Below are positions 51,221-59,947 of a stretch of DNA of 64,000 bases, one piece after another; the stretch's first letter is position 1; every line of letters begins with the position of its first letter. Source of the stretch: Lachnospiraceae bacterium KGMB03038. GTDB taxonomy: Bacteria > Bacillota > Clostridia > Lachnospirales > Lachnospiraceae. Location: NCBI GenBank assembly GCA_007361935.1, contig CP041667.1:2632501-2696500 (forward strand), read 5' to 3'. A program made the translations under genes and the position numbers. The notes under the pieces were generated by a model, which saw nothing but the letters and a program-made list of their open reading frames with translations, was not told where the DNA came from and did not search any database.

Positions 51221-51589
51221 TTAAAGCACTTCCGGAGCCAGGGAAACGATCCTCATGAACTGTTTGTCACGAAGTTCTCTTGCTACTGGCCCGAAGATAC
51301 GGGTTCCTCTTGGTGTCTTATCATCTTTTATAATAACTGCGGCATTTTCGTCGAAACGGATATAGGAACCGTCTTTGCGGCGGGTACTGTTCACCGTACG
51401 AACGACTACTGCTTTCACAACATCACCTTTTTTCACAACGCCGCCTGGTGTTGCATCTTTAACAGTCGCAACGATAATGTCGCCGATACTTGCATATCTT
51501 CTTGTTGAACCTCCAAGTACGCGGATACACAGTAATTCTTTAGCGCCTGTGTTATCGGCTACTTTCAGTCTGCTTTCTTGCTGTATCAT
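51221..51589 (-). CDS. rplN: Ribosomal protein L14
   Basis: A 122-aa protein at the subunit interface. IQQESRLKVADNTGAKEL begins it; AVVVRT, FDENAAVIIKD and the ending ELRDKQFMRIVSLAPEVL are family signatures. Confidence 0.99.
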   Translation of the reverse strand: MIQQESRLKVADNTGAKELLCIRVLGGSTRRYASIGDIIVATVKDATPGGVVKKGDVVKAVVVRTVNSTRRKDGSYIRFDENAAVIIKDDKTPRGTRIFGPVARELRDKQFMRIVSLAPEVL

Positions 51590-51608
51590 GCAGGTTTCCC
51601 TCCTTATA

Positions 51609-51863
51609 CTATTTTACTTTCTCCATAACTTCGACAAGTCTCCATCTCTTATCCTTGGACAGCGGTCTTGTCTCCATAACTCTTACCTTGTCGCCGATGT
51701 TACACTCGTTCGCCTCGTCATGCGCTTTCAGCTTGTAGGTTCTCTTTACGATTTTCTTGTAAAGCGGATGTTTTACATGGTCCTCTACCGCGACAACGAT
51801 GGTTTTATCCATTTTATTACTGATCACCTTGCCCACACGGGTTTTCCTAAGATTTCTTTCCAT
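51609..51863 (-). CDS. rpsQ: Ribosomal protein S17
   Basis: An 84-aa OB-fold 16S rRNA binder: RKTRVGKVISNKMDKTIVV, KRTYKLKAHDEANECNIGD, VRVMETRPLSKDKRWRLVEV. Three bases separate it from rpmC. Confidence 0.98.
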   Translation of the reverse strand: MERNLRKTRVGKVISNKMDKTIVVAVEDHVKHPLYKKIVKRTYKLKAHDEANECNIGDKVRVMETRPLSKDKRWRLVEVMEKVK

Positions 51864-51866
51864 GGT

Positions 51867-52070
51867 TTACACCCCTTTCTTTTCAGTGATGACTGTCTGA
51901 ATTCTGGCAATGTTTCTTCTTACTTCTTTGATCCTGCTTGTATTATCCAACTGATTCGTTGCATTCTGGAATCTCAAGTTGAAAAGTTCCTTTTTAGCAG
52001 CTACTAATTCTTCGTTCAGCTCTGCAGCTGATTTTGTTTTTAAATCTTCTACAAATGCATTAATTTTCAC
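51867..52070 (-). CDS. rpmC: Ribosomal protein L29
   Basis: A 67-aa coiled-coil protein at the tunnel exit. GTG at 52070 gives the canonical KINAFVEDL start. An alternative GTG at 52079 lies inside the Shine-Dalgarno sequence itself (GGCGGTGAT), so it was rejected. It overlaps the end of rplP by 11 bp. Core motifs: ELNEELVAAKKELFNLRFQ and NIARIQTVITEKK. Confidence 0.95.
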   Translation of the reverse strand: MKINAFVEDLKTKSAAELNEELVAAKKELFNLRFQNATNQLDNTSRIKEVRRNIARIQTVITEKKGV

Positions 52071-52497
52071 TGTTATCACCGCCTTCTAAGTCTGCGCGAG
52101 AAACGACTTTACATTTACATGGCAGCTTGTGAGTTGCCAAACGGAGAGCTTCTTTTGCGACTTCTTCTGATACGCCTGCGATCTCGAACATTACGCGTCC
52201 TGGCTTTACAACTGCTACCCAGTATTCCAGAGTTCCTTTACCGGAACCCATACGTGTCTCGGCTGGTTTCGTGGTTACAGGTTTATCCGGGAATATTTTG
52301 ATCCATACTTTACCGCCACGCTTGATGTAACGTGTCATCGCGATACGGGCGGCCTCGATCTGGTTAGAACGGATCCAGCAGGGTTCCATTGCAACGATAC
52401 CATATTCACCGTTTGTAATCTTATTTCCACGGAGCGCTTTTCCTTTCATGGAGCCGCGGAACTGTTTACGACGTTTTACTCTTTTTGGCATTAACAT
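52060..52497 (-). CDS. rplP: Ribosomal protein L16
   Basis: A 145-aa protein that positions A-site tRNA. PKRVKRRKQFRGSMKGKA at the start; RMGSGKGTLEYWVAVVKPGRVMFEI and LPCKCKVV near the end. The start codon overlaps the rpsC stop as TAATG; the family usually starts two codons later. Confidence 0.98.
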   Translation of the reverse strand: MLMPKRVKRRKQFRGSMKGKALRGNKITNGEYGIVAMEPCWIRSNQIEAARIAMTRYIKRGGKVWIKIFPDKPVTTKPAETRMGSGKGTLEYWVAVVKPGRVMFEIAGVSEEVAKEALRLATHKLPCKCKVVSRADLEGGDNSEN

Positions 52498-53153
52498 TAT
52501 TTATCGCTCCCTTCCTTTGCCGCTTTTTCCGGAAGAATCTCGCCTTTGTAGATCCACACTTTTACGCCGATCTTGCCGTAAGTGGTGTCTGCTTCAGCGA
52601 ATCCGTAGTCAATGTCTGCTCTTAATGTCTGAAGCGGAATAGTACCCTCGCTGTAGAACTCAGTACGAGCCATATCAGCTCCGCCAAGACGGCCTGCTAC
52701 AGCAGTCTTTACTCCAAGGGCTCCTGACTTCATAGTTCTGGACATGCAGGATTTCATTGCACGACGGAAGGAAATACGGTTCTCAAGCTGCTGAGCGATG
52801 TTCTCAGCCACAAGCTGCGCATCCTTATCCGGTCTCTTGATCTCTTTGATGTCGATGATGAGTTTCTTATCTGTAAAGCGAGCGAGTTCGCCTTTTACTT
52901 TCTCGATCTCTGATCCGCCTTTACCGATCACAACACCTGGTTTCGCGGTGTAGATCACGATCTTCACACGGTCAGACGCTCTTTCGATCTCCATTCTGGA
53001 GACGCCTGCGTTATATAATCTCTTCTTAAGATACGTTCTGATCTCATGGTCTTCCACCAGGTAGTCAGCGAAGTCTTTCTCCGCATACCATCTGGAATCC
53101 CAGTCTTTGATGATTCCGACTCTCAAGCCATGAGGATTAACTTTCTGTCCCAT
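52497..53153 (-). CDS. rpsC: Ribosomal protein S3
   Basis: A 218-aa 30S head protein at the mRNA entry. GQKVNPHGLRVGIIKDW start, KH domain with VVIGKGGSEIEKVKGEL, and S3 C-terminal segments RISFRRAMKSCM and GRLGGADMARTEFYSEGTIPLQ. Confidence 0.99.
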   Translation of the reverse strand: MGQKVNPHGLRVGIIKDWDSRWYAEKDFADYLVEDHEIRTYLKKRLYNAGVSRMEIERASDRVKIVIYTAKPGVVIGKGGSEIEKVKGELARFTDKKLIIDIKEIKRPDKDAQLVAENIAQQLENRISFRRAMKSCMSRTMKSGALGVKTAVAGRLGGADMARTEFYSEGTIPLQTLRADIDYGFAEADTTYGKIGVKVWIYKGEILPEKAAKEGSDK

Positions 53154-53164
53154 GATTGCCCTCC

Positions 53165-53551
53165 TTATCTTTCATCCAGCACAAGTGTAATGTGGCTCAT
53201 TCTCTTCTCGATCCTGTAAGCTCTTCCCTGTGCTCTCGGTCTGATTCGCTTCATTGTTGGTCCTTTGTTCGCGTAAGCCTCCGCGATATAAAGATTCTCA
53301 ACATTCATGCCATTATTGTTCTCAGCGTTCGCGATCGCTGACTCTAATAATTTCTTTATTAAACTGGAAGCATATCTTGGATTGTAAGTTAAAATACCAA
53401 GTGCTGTCGTTACATCCTTACCTCTGATGGCGTCCAATACGAAACACGCTTTCTGAACAGAAACCCTTGCGTAAGACAGTTTTGCTGACGGTCTCGTATC
53501 CTTATTCGCATTTCTTTCTCTCTTGATCTGGGATCTATGTCCTTTCGCCAT
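53165..53551 (-). CDS. rplV: Ribosomal protein L22
   Basis: A 128-aa protein with a long hairpin lining the exit tunnel. ARVSVQKACFVLDAIRGKDV, LLESAIANAENN, YANKGPTMKRIRPRAQGRAYRI mark it. It has about 17 extra basic N-terminal residues. Confidence 0.98.
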   Translation of the reverse strand: MAKGHRSQIKRERNANKDTRPSAKLSYARVSVQKACFVLDAIRGKDVTTALGILTYNPRYASSLIKKLLESAIANAENNNGMNVENLYIAEAYANKGPTMKRIRPRAQGRAYRIEKRMSHITLVLDER

Positions 53552-53577
53552 GGATAAGCCCTCCTTTCACAATCTGA

Positions 53578-53859
53578 TTATCTTACCTTTGATTTCTTCT
53601 CGTCTTTTCCATGTCCTCTGTATGTTCTGGTTGCCACAAATTCGCCAAGCTTATGTCCAACCATATCTTCTGTTACATATACCGGAACATGTTTTCTTCC
53701 GTCATGAACGGCAATTGTATGTCCAACCATGCTTGGGAAGATGGTAGAACGGCGGGACCAGGTCTTGATGACTGATTTCTCACCCGCAGCGTTCATCGCG
53801 TCAATCTTCTTCAGCAGGCTCGCGTCTGCAAATGGTCCTTTTTTAATAGAACGTGCCAT
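53578..53859 (-). CDS. rpsS: Ribosomal protein S19
   Basis: A 93-aa 30S head protein. ARSIKKGPFADASLLKKI start; KTWSRRSTIFPSMVGHTIAVHDGR and MVGHKLGEFVATRTYRGH signatures. Confidence 0.99.
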   Translation of the reverse strand: MARSIKKGPFADASLLKKIDAMNAAGEKSVIKTWSRRSTIFPSMVGHTIAVHDGRKHVPVYVTEDMVGHKLGEFVATRTYRGHGKDEKKSKVR

Positions 53860-53883
53860 AGGTTCTAACCTCCTTAATGAAAA

Positions 53884-54726
53884 CTATTTGATCGCTTTTC
53901 CGTCTCTTCTTCTTACAATCAGTTTGTTTGAAGATTTGTTTCTCTTTCTGGTCTTCAGGCCAAGCGCCGGTTTGCCCCACGGTGTGCATGGACCCGGACG
54001 TCCGATACCGGTCTTGCCTTCACCACCGCCATGCGGATGGTCATTCGGGTTCATAACAGAACCACGAACGGTCGGTCTGATACCCATGTGACGTTTACGT
54101 CCTGCTTTTCCAAGATTGATCAGATTGTGCTCAGAGTTTCCTACAACTCCTACAGAAGCTCTGCAGATCATCGGAACCATTCTCATCTCTCCAGAAGGAA
54201 GACGAAGAGTCGCGTATTTTCCTTCTTTCGCCATCAGCTGCGCGCTGTTTCCAGCGGAACGAACCATCTGTCCGCCTCTTCCCGGATACAGCTCGATGTT
54301 GTGGATCTGAGTACCTACCGGAATCTCAGAAAGGGGCAGGCAGTTTCCTACTCTCACCTCGGCTTCCGGCCCATTCATAACCTTCATGCCGACTTTCAGT
54401 CCTTCCGGAGCCAGGATGTATGCCTTTTCTCCATCTTCGTAGCAGATCAGCGCGATATTCGCTGTTCTGTTTGGATCGTACTCAATTCCGATAACTTTTG
54501 CGCTGATTCCATCTTTTCTTCTCTTGAAGTCAACGAGTCTGTATTTTCTCTTTGCGCCGCCTCCGCGGTGTCTTACTGTGATCTTACCTTGATTATTACG
54601 TCCTGCCTGTCTGCTCTTTGGCGCCAGCAGAGATTTCTCCGGCACGGTCTTCGTGATCTCAGAGAAATCAGAACCGGTCATCTGTCTTCTGGACGGTGTA
54701 TATGGGCGATATGTTTTGATTCCCAT
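53884..54726 (-). CDS. rplB: Ribosomal protein L2
   Basis: A 280-aa protein at the peptidyl transferase centre. GIKTYRPYTPSRRQMTGSD start, RHRGGGAKRKYRLVDF, and the C-terminal NPNDHPHGGGEGKTGIGRPG with the functionally important His. It is separated from rplW by an unusually long 236-bp gap. Confidence 0.99.
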   Translation of the reverse strand: MGIKTYRPYTPSRRQMTGSDFSEITKTVPEKSLLAPKSRQAGRNNQGKITVRHRGGGAKRKYRLVDFKRRKDGISAKVIGIEYDPNRTANIALICYEDGEKAYILAPEGLKVGMKVMNGPEAEVRVGNCLPLSEIPVGTQIHNIELYPGRGGQMVRSAGNSAQLMAKEGKYATLRLPSGEMRMVPMICRASVGVVGNSEHNLINLGKAGRKRHMGIRPTVRGSVMNPNDHPHGGGEGKTGIGRPGPCTPWGKPALGLKTRKRNKSSNKLIVRRRDGKAIK

Positions 54727-54962
54727 GATTGTTCTCCTTTCGATTGTTTATTATCACGGTTTCTATCCGTTTATCTGCGCTGTCTTAACGGGTATGTTCG
54801 CAAGGAAGTTCTTCTCGCTAGGCTCAAGCTTCGCTATCGCTTGATTTCGTTAAGTCTTAACGCGTATGTTCGCTTCGCTAGGCTCGTATGATACCTCGCC
54901 AATCTCAGCGAACGGGGTCCGACTAGAACTCAATCTGCGCTATCGCTTGATTTCGTTAAGTC
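54727..54962. repeat. Repeat-bearing spacer between rplW and rplB
   Basis: The 236-bp gap holds duplicated segments: TCTTAACG-x-GTATGTTCGC at 54783-54801 and 54855-54873; GCTATCGCTTGATTTCGTTA plus AGTCTTA at 54833-54859 and 54939-54965; TCGCTAGGCTC twice. A related string, CCTCGCCAATCTCA-x-x-GAACGG, appears here (54894-54915) and again at 44580-44601 after map. No gene is seen. Confidence 0.6.
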
Positions 54963-55268
54963 TTATAACCCCTCGAAGATCTCGATATCAGCGCTGTCCG
55001 CGGTAAGCTGTACAACAGCTTTTTTGCTCTTTGCGGTCTTTCCAAACTGCATGGTTCCGCGCACTCTTCTCTTCTTTCCATCATAGTTCATGGTGTTGAC
55101 GCTTTTTACTTTCGCTCCGTCAAACATCTTCTCTACCGCTTCTTTAACCTGGGATTTGGTTGCTTCAGGATGAACCAGGAAGGTATATTTCTTTTCTCCC
55201 ATAAGCTCCATACTCTTCTCTGTCACAACCGGCTTCAGGATGACATCATAATATTGAATATTAGCCAT
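54963..55268 (-). CDS. rplW: Ribosomal protein L23
   Basis: A 101-aa protein at the tunnel exit, docking site for trigger factor and SRP. YDVILKPVVTEKSMELMGEKK, VHPEATKSQVKEAVEKMF and VRGTMQFGKTAKSKKA. Its start overlaps the rplD stop by one base. Confidence 0.98.
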   Translation of the reverse strand: MANIQYYDVILKPVVTEKSMELMGEKKYTFLVHPEATKSQVKEAVEKMFDGAKVKSVNTMNYDGKKRRVRGTMQFGKTAKSKKAVVQLTADSADIEIFEGL

Positions 55269-55888
55269 TATGCGTACACCTCCTCGATATTGCGGGCCGC
55301 AGCTTCTGTCGCGATCACTGTGTTATACTTCATAACATCGTACGCGTTGATGGTGTTGATCTTAGCCGTCTTAACATCAGCGATATTTCTTGCTGACAGT
55401 TCAGCGTTTGTGTTTCCATCTTCCAATACAACCAACGCCTTTGTTACGTCCAGGTTTTTCAGCACATTTGCGAAGTTCTTTGTTTTGATCTCGTCAAATG
55501 CCAGCTTATCAACTACGATAAATTTCTTCTCTTCTACTCTGGAAGTAAGCGCAGATTTCAGAGCCGCTCTTTTCTCTTTCTTATTCATCTTAAAGGAATA
55601 GTCTCTCGGCACCGGAGCGAATACAATTCCGCCGCCTGTCCACTGTGGCGCTCTTGTGGAGCCCTGTCTTGCGTGGCCTGTTCCTTTCTGTCTCCATGGT
55701 TTTCTTCCTCCGCCAGAAACTTCAGAACGTGTCTTGGCCTTCTGTGTTCCCTGACGTTTTGCCGCAAGGTGGCTTACGACCGCCATATGCAGCAGGTGCT
55801 CGTTTACCTCAACACCAAATACCGCATCGCTTAAATCGATCGTACCAACTTCTTTACCTTCGATATTATAAACAGATACGTTTGCCAT
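55268..55888 (-). CDS. rplD: Ribosomal protein L4
   Basis: A 206-aa protein with the tunnel-constriction loop GGGRKPWRQKGTGHARQGST and APQWTGGGIVFAP. C-terminal DVMKYNTVIAT is usual. It lies 28 bp after rplC. Confidence 0.99.
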   Translation of the reverse strand: MANVSVYNIEGKEVGTIDLSDAVFGVEVNEHLLHMAVVSHLAAKRQGTQKAKTRSEVSGGGRKPWRQKGTGHARQGSTRAPQWTGGGIVFAPVPRDYSFKMNKKEKRAALKSALTSRVEEKKFIVVDKLAFDEIKTKNFANVLKNLDVTKALVVLEDGNTNAELSARNIADVKTAKINTINAYDVMKYNTVIATEAAARNIEEVYA

Positions 55889-55916
55889 CTTAAGTCTCCT
55901 CCTTCCTCGTCAAAAC

Positions 55917-56597
55917 CTAGTTCGCTTTTACCGCTTCTTTGATCGTTACCAGAGATTTCTTTGGTCCCGGTACAGAACCCTTGATCAGCAGCAGGTTGTT
56001 CTCCGCGTCTACACGCACAACCTCCAGGTTCTGGATGGTGATTTTCTTGTTGCCCATCTGTCCAGGCATCTTCTTTCCTTTGAATACTTTGCTCGGATCA
56101 GAAGCGGCTCCGTTGGAACCCGCGTGGCGATGGAACTTAGAACCATGAGTCATAGGTCCTCTGTGCTGTCCATGTCTCTTGATGGCGCCCTGGAATCCCT
56201 TACCTTTGGAGATTGCTGTAGCGTCAACTTTGTCGCCAGCCTCAAAAATATCAGCTTTGATTTCCTGCGCAAGCTCATACTCACTTGCGTTCTCAAACTT
56301 AAACTCTCTAACGAATCTCTTTCCTGACACGCCAGCTTTCGCGAAATGTCCCTGCTCAGCCTTGGTCACTCCGTGGCGGTGTACGATCTCTTTCTTTCCG
56401 CCTTTGTCTCTATTGACAATCTTGTCTTTCTTGTCAACAAATCCCACCTGCACCGCGTCATATCCGTCATTCTCAACCGTCTTGATCTGTGTTACTACAC
56501 AGGGTCCAGCCTGAAGCACGGTAACCGGCGTCAGTGTTCCATCTTCATTGAAGATCTGGGTCATCCCCACCTTGGTAGCCAAAATCGCTTTCTTCAT
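55917..56597 (-). CDS. rplC: Ribosomal protein L3
   Basis: A 226-aa early-assembly 50S protein. KKAILATKVGMTQIFNEDG start; KGKGFQGAIKRHGQHRGPMTHGS and KVFKGKKMPGQMGN form the arm reaching the peptidyl transferase centre. Confidence 0.99.
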   Translation of the reverse strand: MKKAILATKVGMTQIFNEDGTLTPVTVLQAGPCVVTQIKTVENDGYDAVQVGFVDKKDKIVNRDKGGKKEIVHRHGVTKAEQGHFAKAGVSGKRFVREFKFENASEYELAQEIKADIFEAGDKVDATAISKGKGFQGAIKRHGQHRGPMTHGSKFHRHAGSNGAASDPSKVFKGKKMPGQMGNKKITIQNLEVVRVDAENNLLLIKGSVPGPKKSLVTIKEAVKAN

Positions 56598-56673
56598 TAT
56601 AAATACCTCCTGTGATTTACAGCGGAACGTCTTTTCCAGACGTTCATCCTAAATGTTAGGAATTACTGTGTTC

Positions 56674-56991
56674 TTATTTGGTTTTCATTTTGATATCAAT
56701 ATACACACCTGCCGGCATTTCCAGTCTGGACAACGCATCTACCGTCTTCTGGGTCGGTGTGATGATATCGATCAGTCTTTTATGAGTTCTCTGCTCGAAC
56801 TGCTCTCTGGAATCTTTGTATTTATGAACCGCTCTTAAGATAGTAACTACTTCCTTTTTCGTCGGAAGCGGTACCGGTCCGCTCACCTGTGATCCATTCT
56901 TCTTAACAGTGTCGATGATTTTCTTCGCGGATGCATCCACCAGCTGATGGTCATACGCTTTCAGTGTGATTCTCATTACTTGACTTGCCAT
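56674..56991 (-). CDS. rpsJ: Ribosomal protein S10
   Basis: A 105-aa protein, also known as NusE in antitermination. RITLKAYDHQLVDASAKKI start; VSGPVPLPTKKEVVTILRAVHKYKDSREQFEQRTHKRLIDI region is the S10 signature (spacer loop and strand). First gene of the operon. Confidence 0.99.
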   Translation of the reverse strand: MASQVMRITLKAYDHQLVDASAKKIIDTVKKNGSQVSGPVPLPTKKEVVTILRAVHKYKDSREQFEQRTHKRLIDIITPTQKTVDALSRLEMPAGVYIDIKMKTK

Positions 56992-57224
56992 AAAAAAAGT
57001 CGCCTCCTTTTCGTACTTTTCACTTCAGTACGACAAGCGGTGACTGTACACTCTCCCGTGTGTGTCGTGAGCTTTTCACACAGGACGCCACGTCTCTACG
57101 CGGCTTTTTTTGTTCGTACAGTGACTTGTCGCCAGTTTCCTAACTTGACATTCGCTCCACGGAAAACCTGCCACTTAAGGGCAGCAACCTCACGCTTCAC
57201 AGCTATCAATGTCACAGCTTTTTC
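56992..57224 (-). other. Leader of the S10 operon
   Basis: About 230 nt lie between the promoter and rpsJ. On the minus strand there are hairpins GCCGCG-TAGAGA-CGTGGC (near 57088-57108) and GTGTGAAAAGCTCACGACACAC (near 57058-57080). A regulatory leader is plausible, but no known ribosomal leader family was recognised. Confidence 0.45.
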
Positions 57225-57253
57225 AGTATATCTGATGATTCCATTTTTTTCAA
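57225..57253 (-). promoter_or_regulatory. Promoter of the S10 operon
   Basis: Minus strand: TTGAAA (57248-57253), a 17-bp spacer and TATACT (57225-57230). No other strong promoter was noticed before rpsJ. Confidence 0.65.
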
Positions 57254-57417
57254 GGCTTTTCTTCTAATTCTTGTATTTTTTTTCGTACAATATACGTTTT
57301 TTTATTTCTTATCCGCTCCCTGCTGTTTTATCTCTTGTGTTTCTTTATCGTTTCCGCTACTATAACAAGTGATCACGGATTCTATTGTACGGTTATTAGG
57401 AAGGAGTTGTAAAGACT

Positions 57418-58290
57418 ATGGATCTCAAAAGATGGAAGGTCATGCTGGCGGTCGATGATTTTGGCAGTTTCACCCGAGCCGGGGAAGAACTGGGATACAC
57501 TCAATCAGGCATCACCCAGATGATGAAAGCTCTGGAAAAGGACGTCGGCTTCTCCCTATTTGTCAAAGACAGCCATGGAATGCGGCTGACCAGAGAGGCC
57601 CAGTCTCTGATTCCTTCTGTCCGCGCTCTTTTAAACGCCGATGAGGTCGTGCGTCAGGAGATCGCTTCTTTAAAGGGCGCTCAAATAGGCGTGATCAAAA
57701 TCGGCACGTACCTGAGTTGTTCTATCCACTGGATTCCCAAGATCATCCAGGAATTCCAGCGCTGTCATCCTGATATCCATTTTAAAATCGTGGAAGGACT
57801 GGAAGGCGAACTGGCCGACTGGATCCAAGAACGCCGGGTCGATATCGGGTTCCTAAGCTATCAGACGGGCCATCATTATGATTTCCTTCCTGTTATGGAT
57901 GATGAATTATTCGCGGTCCTTCCAGAGGGACATCCCTTTACAGATTACGATGAGATCCCGATCGAGAAATTCGAAGGCGTCCCGTTTGTTACCACAGAAT
58001 ACGCGCCGGGCAGCGATATCCACCGTGTTCTTAAACAGTATCACATCAAACCGGATATTCGATATGTCTCTATCAATGAATTCTCCGTGCTCTCTATGGT
58101 AGAGCATGGCCTTGGCATCACGATCCTTCCAGGACTCCTCTTAAGAGGGCAGGTAGGCGGGTTTGTCTGCCGCCGGATCAGGCCTGGGGTTTCCCGCCAG
58201 CTTGGCCTGGCTTACGCATCCTTTAAGGATCTTTCTCCGGCTTCCCGGATTTTCCTGGAGTATGCAAAAGATTTTTTACTGGATGACTAG
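57418..58290 (+). CDS. LysR family transcriptional regulator
   Basis: A 290-aa regulator. The N-terminal helix-turn-helix region (AVDDFGSFTRAGEELGYTQS, GITQMMKALEKDVGFSLF) is followed by a linker helix and a two-lobed ligand-binding domain from about residue 90. Two T-N11-A sites lie just after its stop codon in front of the transporter promoter, so it probably regulates the downstream genes. GAAGGAG stands before ATG 57418. The effector is unknown. Confidence 0.93.
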   Translation: MDLKRWKVMLAVDDFGSFTRAGEELGYTQSGITQMMKALEKDVGFSLFVKDSHGMRLTREAQSLIPSVRALLNADEVVRQEIASLKGAQIGVIKIGTYLSCSIHWIPKIIQEFQRCHPDIHFKIVEGLEGELADWIQERRVDIGFLSYQTGHHYDFLPVMDDELFAVLPEGHPFTDYDEIPIEKFEGVPFVTTEYAPGSDIHRVLKQYHIKPDIRYVSINEFSVLSMVEHGLGITILPGLLLRGQVGGFVCRRIRPGVSRQLGLAYASFKDLSPASRIFLEYAKDFLLDD

Positions 58291-58309
58291 AATTTTCAGG
58301 GACAAGGTA

Positions 58310-58346
58310 TAACTTTTTCTAATGTTGATATTAGTTTTTCTAATAT
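58310..58346. promoter_or_regulatory. Tandem LysR-type binding sites
   Basis: TAACTTTTTCTAA (58310-58322) and TTAGTTTTTCTAA (58331-58343) are T-N11-A sites spaced 21 bp apart, two helical turns. The second is the core of a perfect inverted repeat ATATTAG-TTTTT-CTAATAT (58328-58346) that ends 5 bp before the -35. Confidence 0.65.
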
Positions 58347-58351
58347 TCTTA

Positions 58352-58380
58352 TTGACACTTCCTTCACAAAGCGATATACT
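58352..58380 (+). promoter_or_regulatory. Promoter before the sodium-dependent transporter
   Basis: Perfect TTGACA (58352-58357), a 17-bp spacer and TATACT (58375-58380). Confidence 0.8.
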
Positions 58381-58397
58381 GAAAAAGAGGATTGAGT

Positions 58398-58436
58398 AAA
58401 AAAGGTGCTCTCACAATTCGTGGCGAGCGCCTTTTT
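58398..58436 (+). terminator. Terminator just after the promoter start point
   Basis: AAAAAAGGTGCTC pairs with GAGCGCCTTTTTTT (one G-T pair); CAC/GTG pair inside the loop. It begins only about 12-16 nt after the expected start of transcription from the promoter at 58352-58380 and lies about 100 bp before the transporter start. Confidence 0.75.
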
Positions 58437-58536
58437 TTATTTCTTGATCCATCCAAAAAGGAGTAATGTATCATATTTCATCATTTGCCGGCACAACAGG
58501 AATCTTGACATTCTCCGCAAGAAAGGACGTGTGATT

Positions 58537-59910
58537 ATGAGTAATCAGACAAACTCAGAAACTCGTCAATGGGGCTCTCGTTTTGGCTATCTCATGGTAG
58601 CGGCAGGCGCCGCCATAGGTCTGGGAAATATCTGGCGTTTCCCTTATCTTGCCTATCAAGGCGGCGGAGGTGTATTCCTGGTCGTCTATATCATCGTTGT
58701 CGCGCTGATGGGGCACCCGATGGTGCAGATGGAGACCGCTATTGGACGCTACACAGGAAAAGATACGGTAACCGCTTTCCAGCGAATCAATAAAAGGTGG
58801 GGATTCGCCGGCTGGATCGCCACCATCTGTACGATCATGATCTGTATGTATTATGTTGTTGTCGGCGGATGGGTGGCAAAATACACCTCTCAGTATATCA
58901 TCAGCGGTGATTTCGGCTCTGACAAACAAGCATATTTTGACGCTTTTACCACCTCGACCGTTGAACCGATTATTTGGGCTATGCTTATTCTGATATTTGT
59001 ATCAGTTGTCCTGTATTTCGGCATCACAAACACTGTAGAAAAAATAGCCAAAGTCATGATGCCTACACTTTTTGCCTTGCTGATCATCTGCGGGATCTGG
59101 GCGTTATTCGTAAACGAAAACGCCATGGAAGGCGTGAAATACTATCTGCTTCCGGATTTCAGCAAGTTCAGCTTCAATACTTTCGCTCAGGCGGCGGTAC
59201 AGGTTCTGTTCTCCGTTGGCATCGGCTGGGGTCTGTATGTCACACTGGGCGCCAACATTCCAAAGGAGAATAATCTGAAAAGCGATGCGGTCATGGTTTC
59301 CGTCTTTGATACAGCCGCCGCGATCTTGGCGGGATTTGTAGTCGTACCTTCCGCTTTCTCCGGCGGTGTGGATATCGAATCCGCGGGACCAAGCCTGGTC
59401 TTCAATGTTATGACGGATATCTTTGACAAACTGCCCGGCGGAAGATTCATCGGGATCTGTTTCTTCCTGGCGATCCTTTTCGCGGTATTGTCCTCCCTGT
59501 TCAGCTTCTTCGAAATCTCCATCCGGACCTTCGAAGACAACAAACATATGGGACGGACAAAAGCAACCCTGCTGACCGCCGCCATCATCGGCATCGGCAA
59601 TATCTTCGCTTCTCTCGGCTTTGGAATACTCAGCGATGTGAAGCTCCCGTGGTTCGATGCCACCGGCTATGTCCCGCTTGGTATATACGACTGGCTGGAT
59701 ACCTTCTCCGCATATCTCCTGATGCCGATCGGATGTATCCTGGTCTGTGTTTTTATCGCTAAGGTATGGGGATTTAAGAACTATGAAAAAGAAGTTACCA
59801 ACAACGGTAAATTTGGTACGGTTACGACCTATGAAAAGATTTTGACCGTTGCAGTGGTTCCTTTCTTTATGATCGTCATTCTTCTGACACTCTTTGGTAT
59901 TTTAAAATAA
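58537..59910 (+). CDS. Sodium-dependent transporter, NSS (SNF) family
   Basis: A 457-aa importer with 11 or so transmembrane helices, using the Na+ gradient to take up amino acids or related compounds. The family start WGSRFGYLMVAAGAAIGLGNIWRFPYL contains the sodium-site residues of helix 1; NIPKEN-type loops and the unwound helix 6 region (FSVGIGWG) are present. The ATG at 58537 was selected because GAAAGGACG precedes it; the frame is open 44 codons further without a site. Substrate unknown. It follows the LysR gene and precedes a TauE/SafE gene by 37 bp. Confidence 0.93.
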   Translation: MSNQTNSETRQWGSRFGYLMVAAGAAIGLGNIWRFPYLAYQGGGGVFLVVYIIVVALMGHPMVQMETAIGRYTGKDTVTAFQRINKRWGFAGWIATICTIMICMYYVVVGGWVAKYTSQYIISGDFGSDKQAYFDAFTTSTVEPIIWAMLILIFVSVVLYFGITNTVEKIAKVMMPTLFALLIICGIWALFVNENAMEGVKYYLLPDFSKFSFNTFAQAAVQVLFSVGIGWGLYVTLGANIPKENNLKSDAVMVSVFDTAAAILAGFVVVPSAFSGGVDIESAGPSLVFNVMTDIFDKLPGGRFIGICFFLAILFAVLSSLFSFFEISIRTFEDNKHMGRTKATLLTAAIIGIGNIFASLGFGILSDVKLPWFDATGYVPLGIYDWLDTFSAYLLMPIGCILVCVFIAKVWGFKNYEKEVTNNGKFGTVTTYEKILTVAVVPFFMIVILLTLFGILK

Positions 59911-59947
59911 ATTTGGATATTATCCATAAAAAGGAAGGAGAGGTTTT

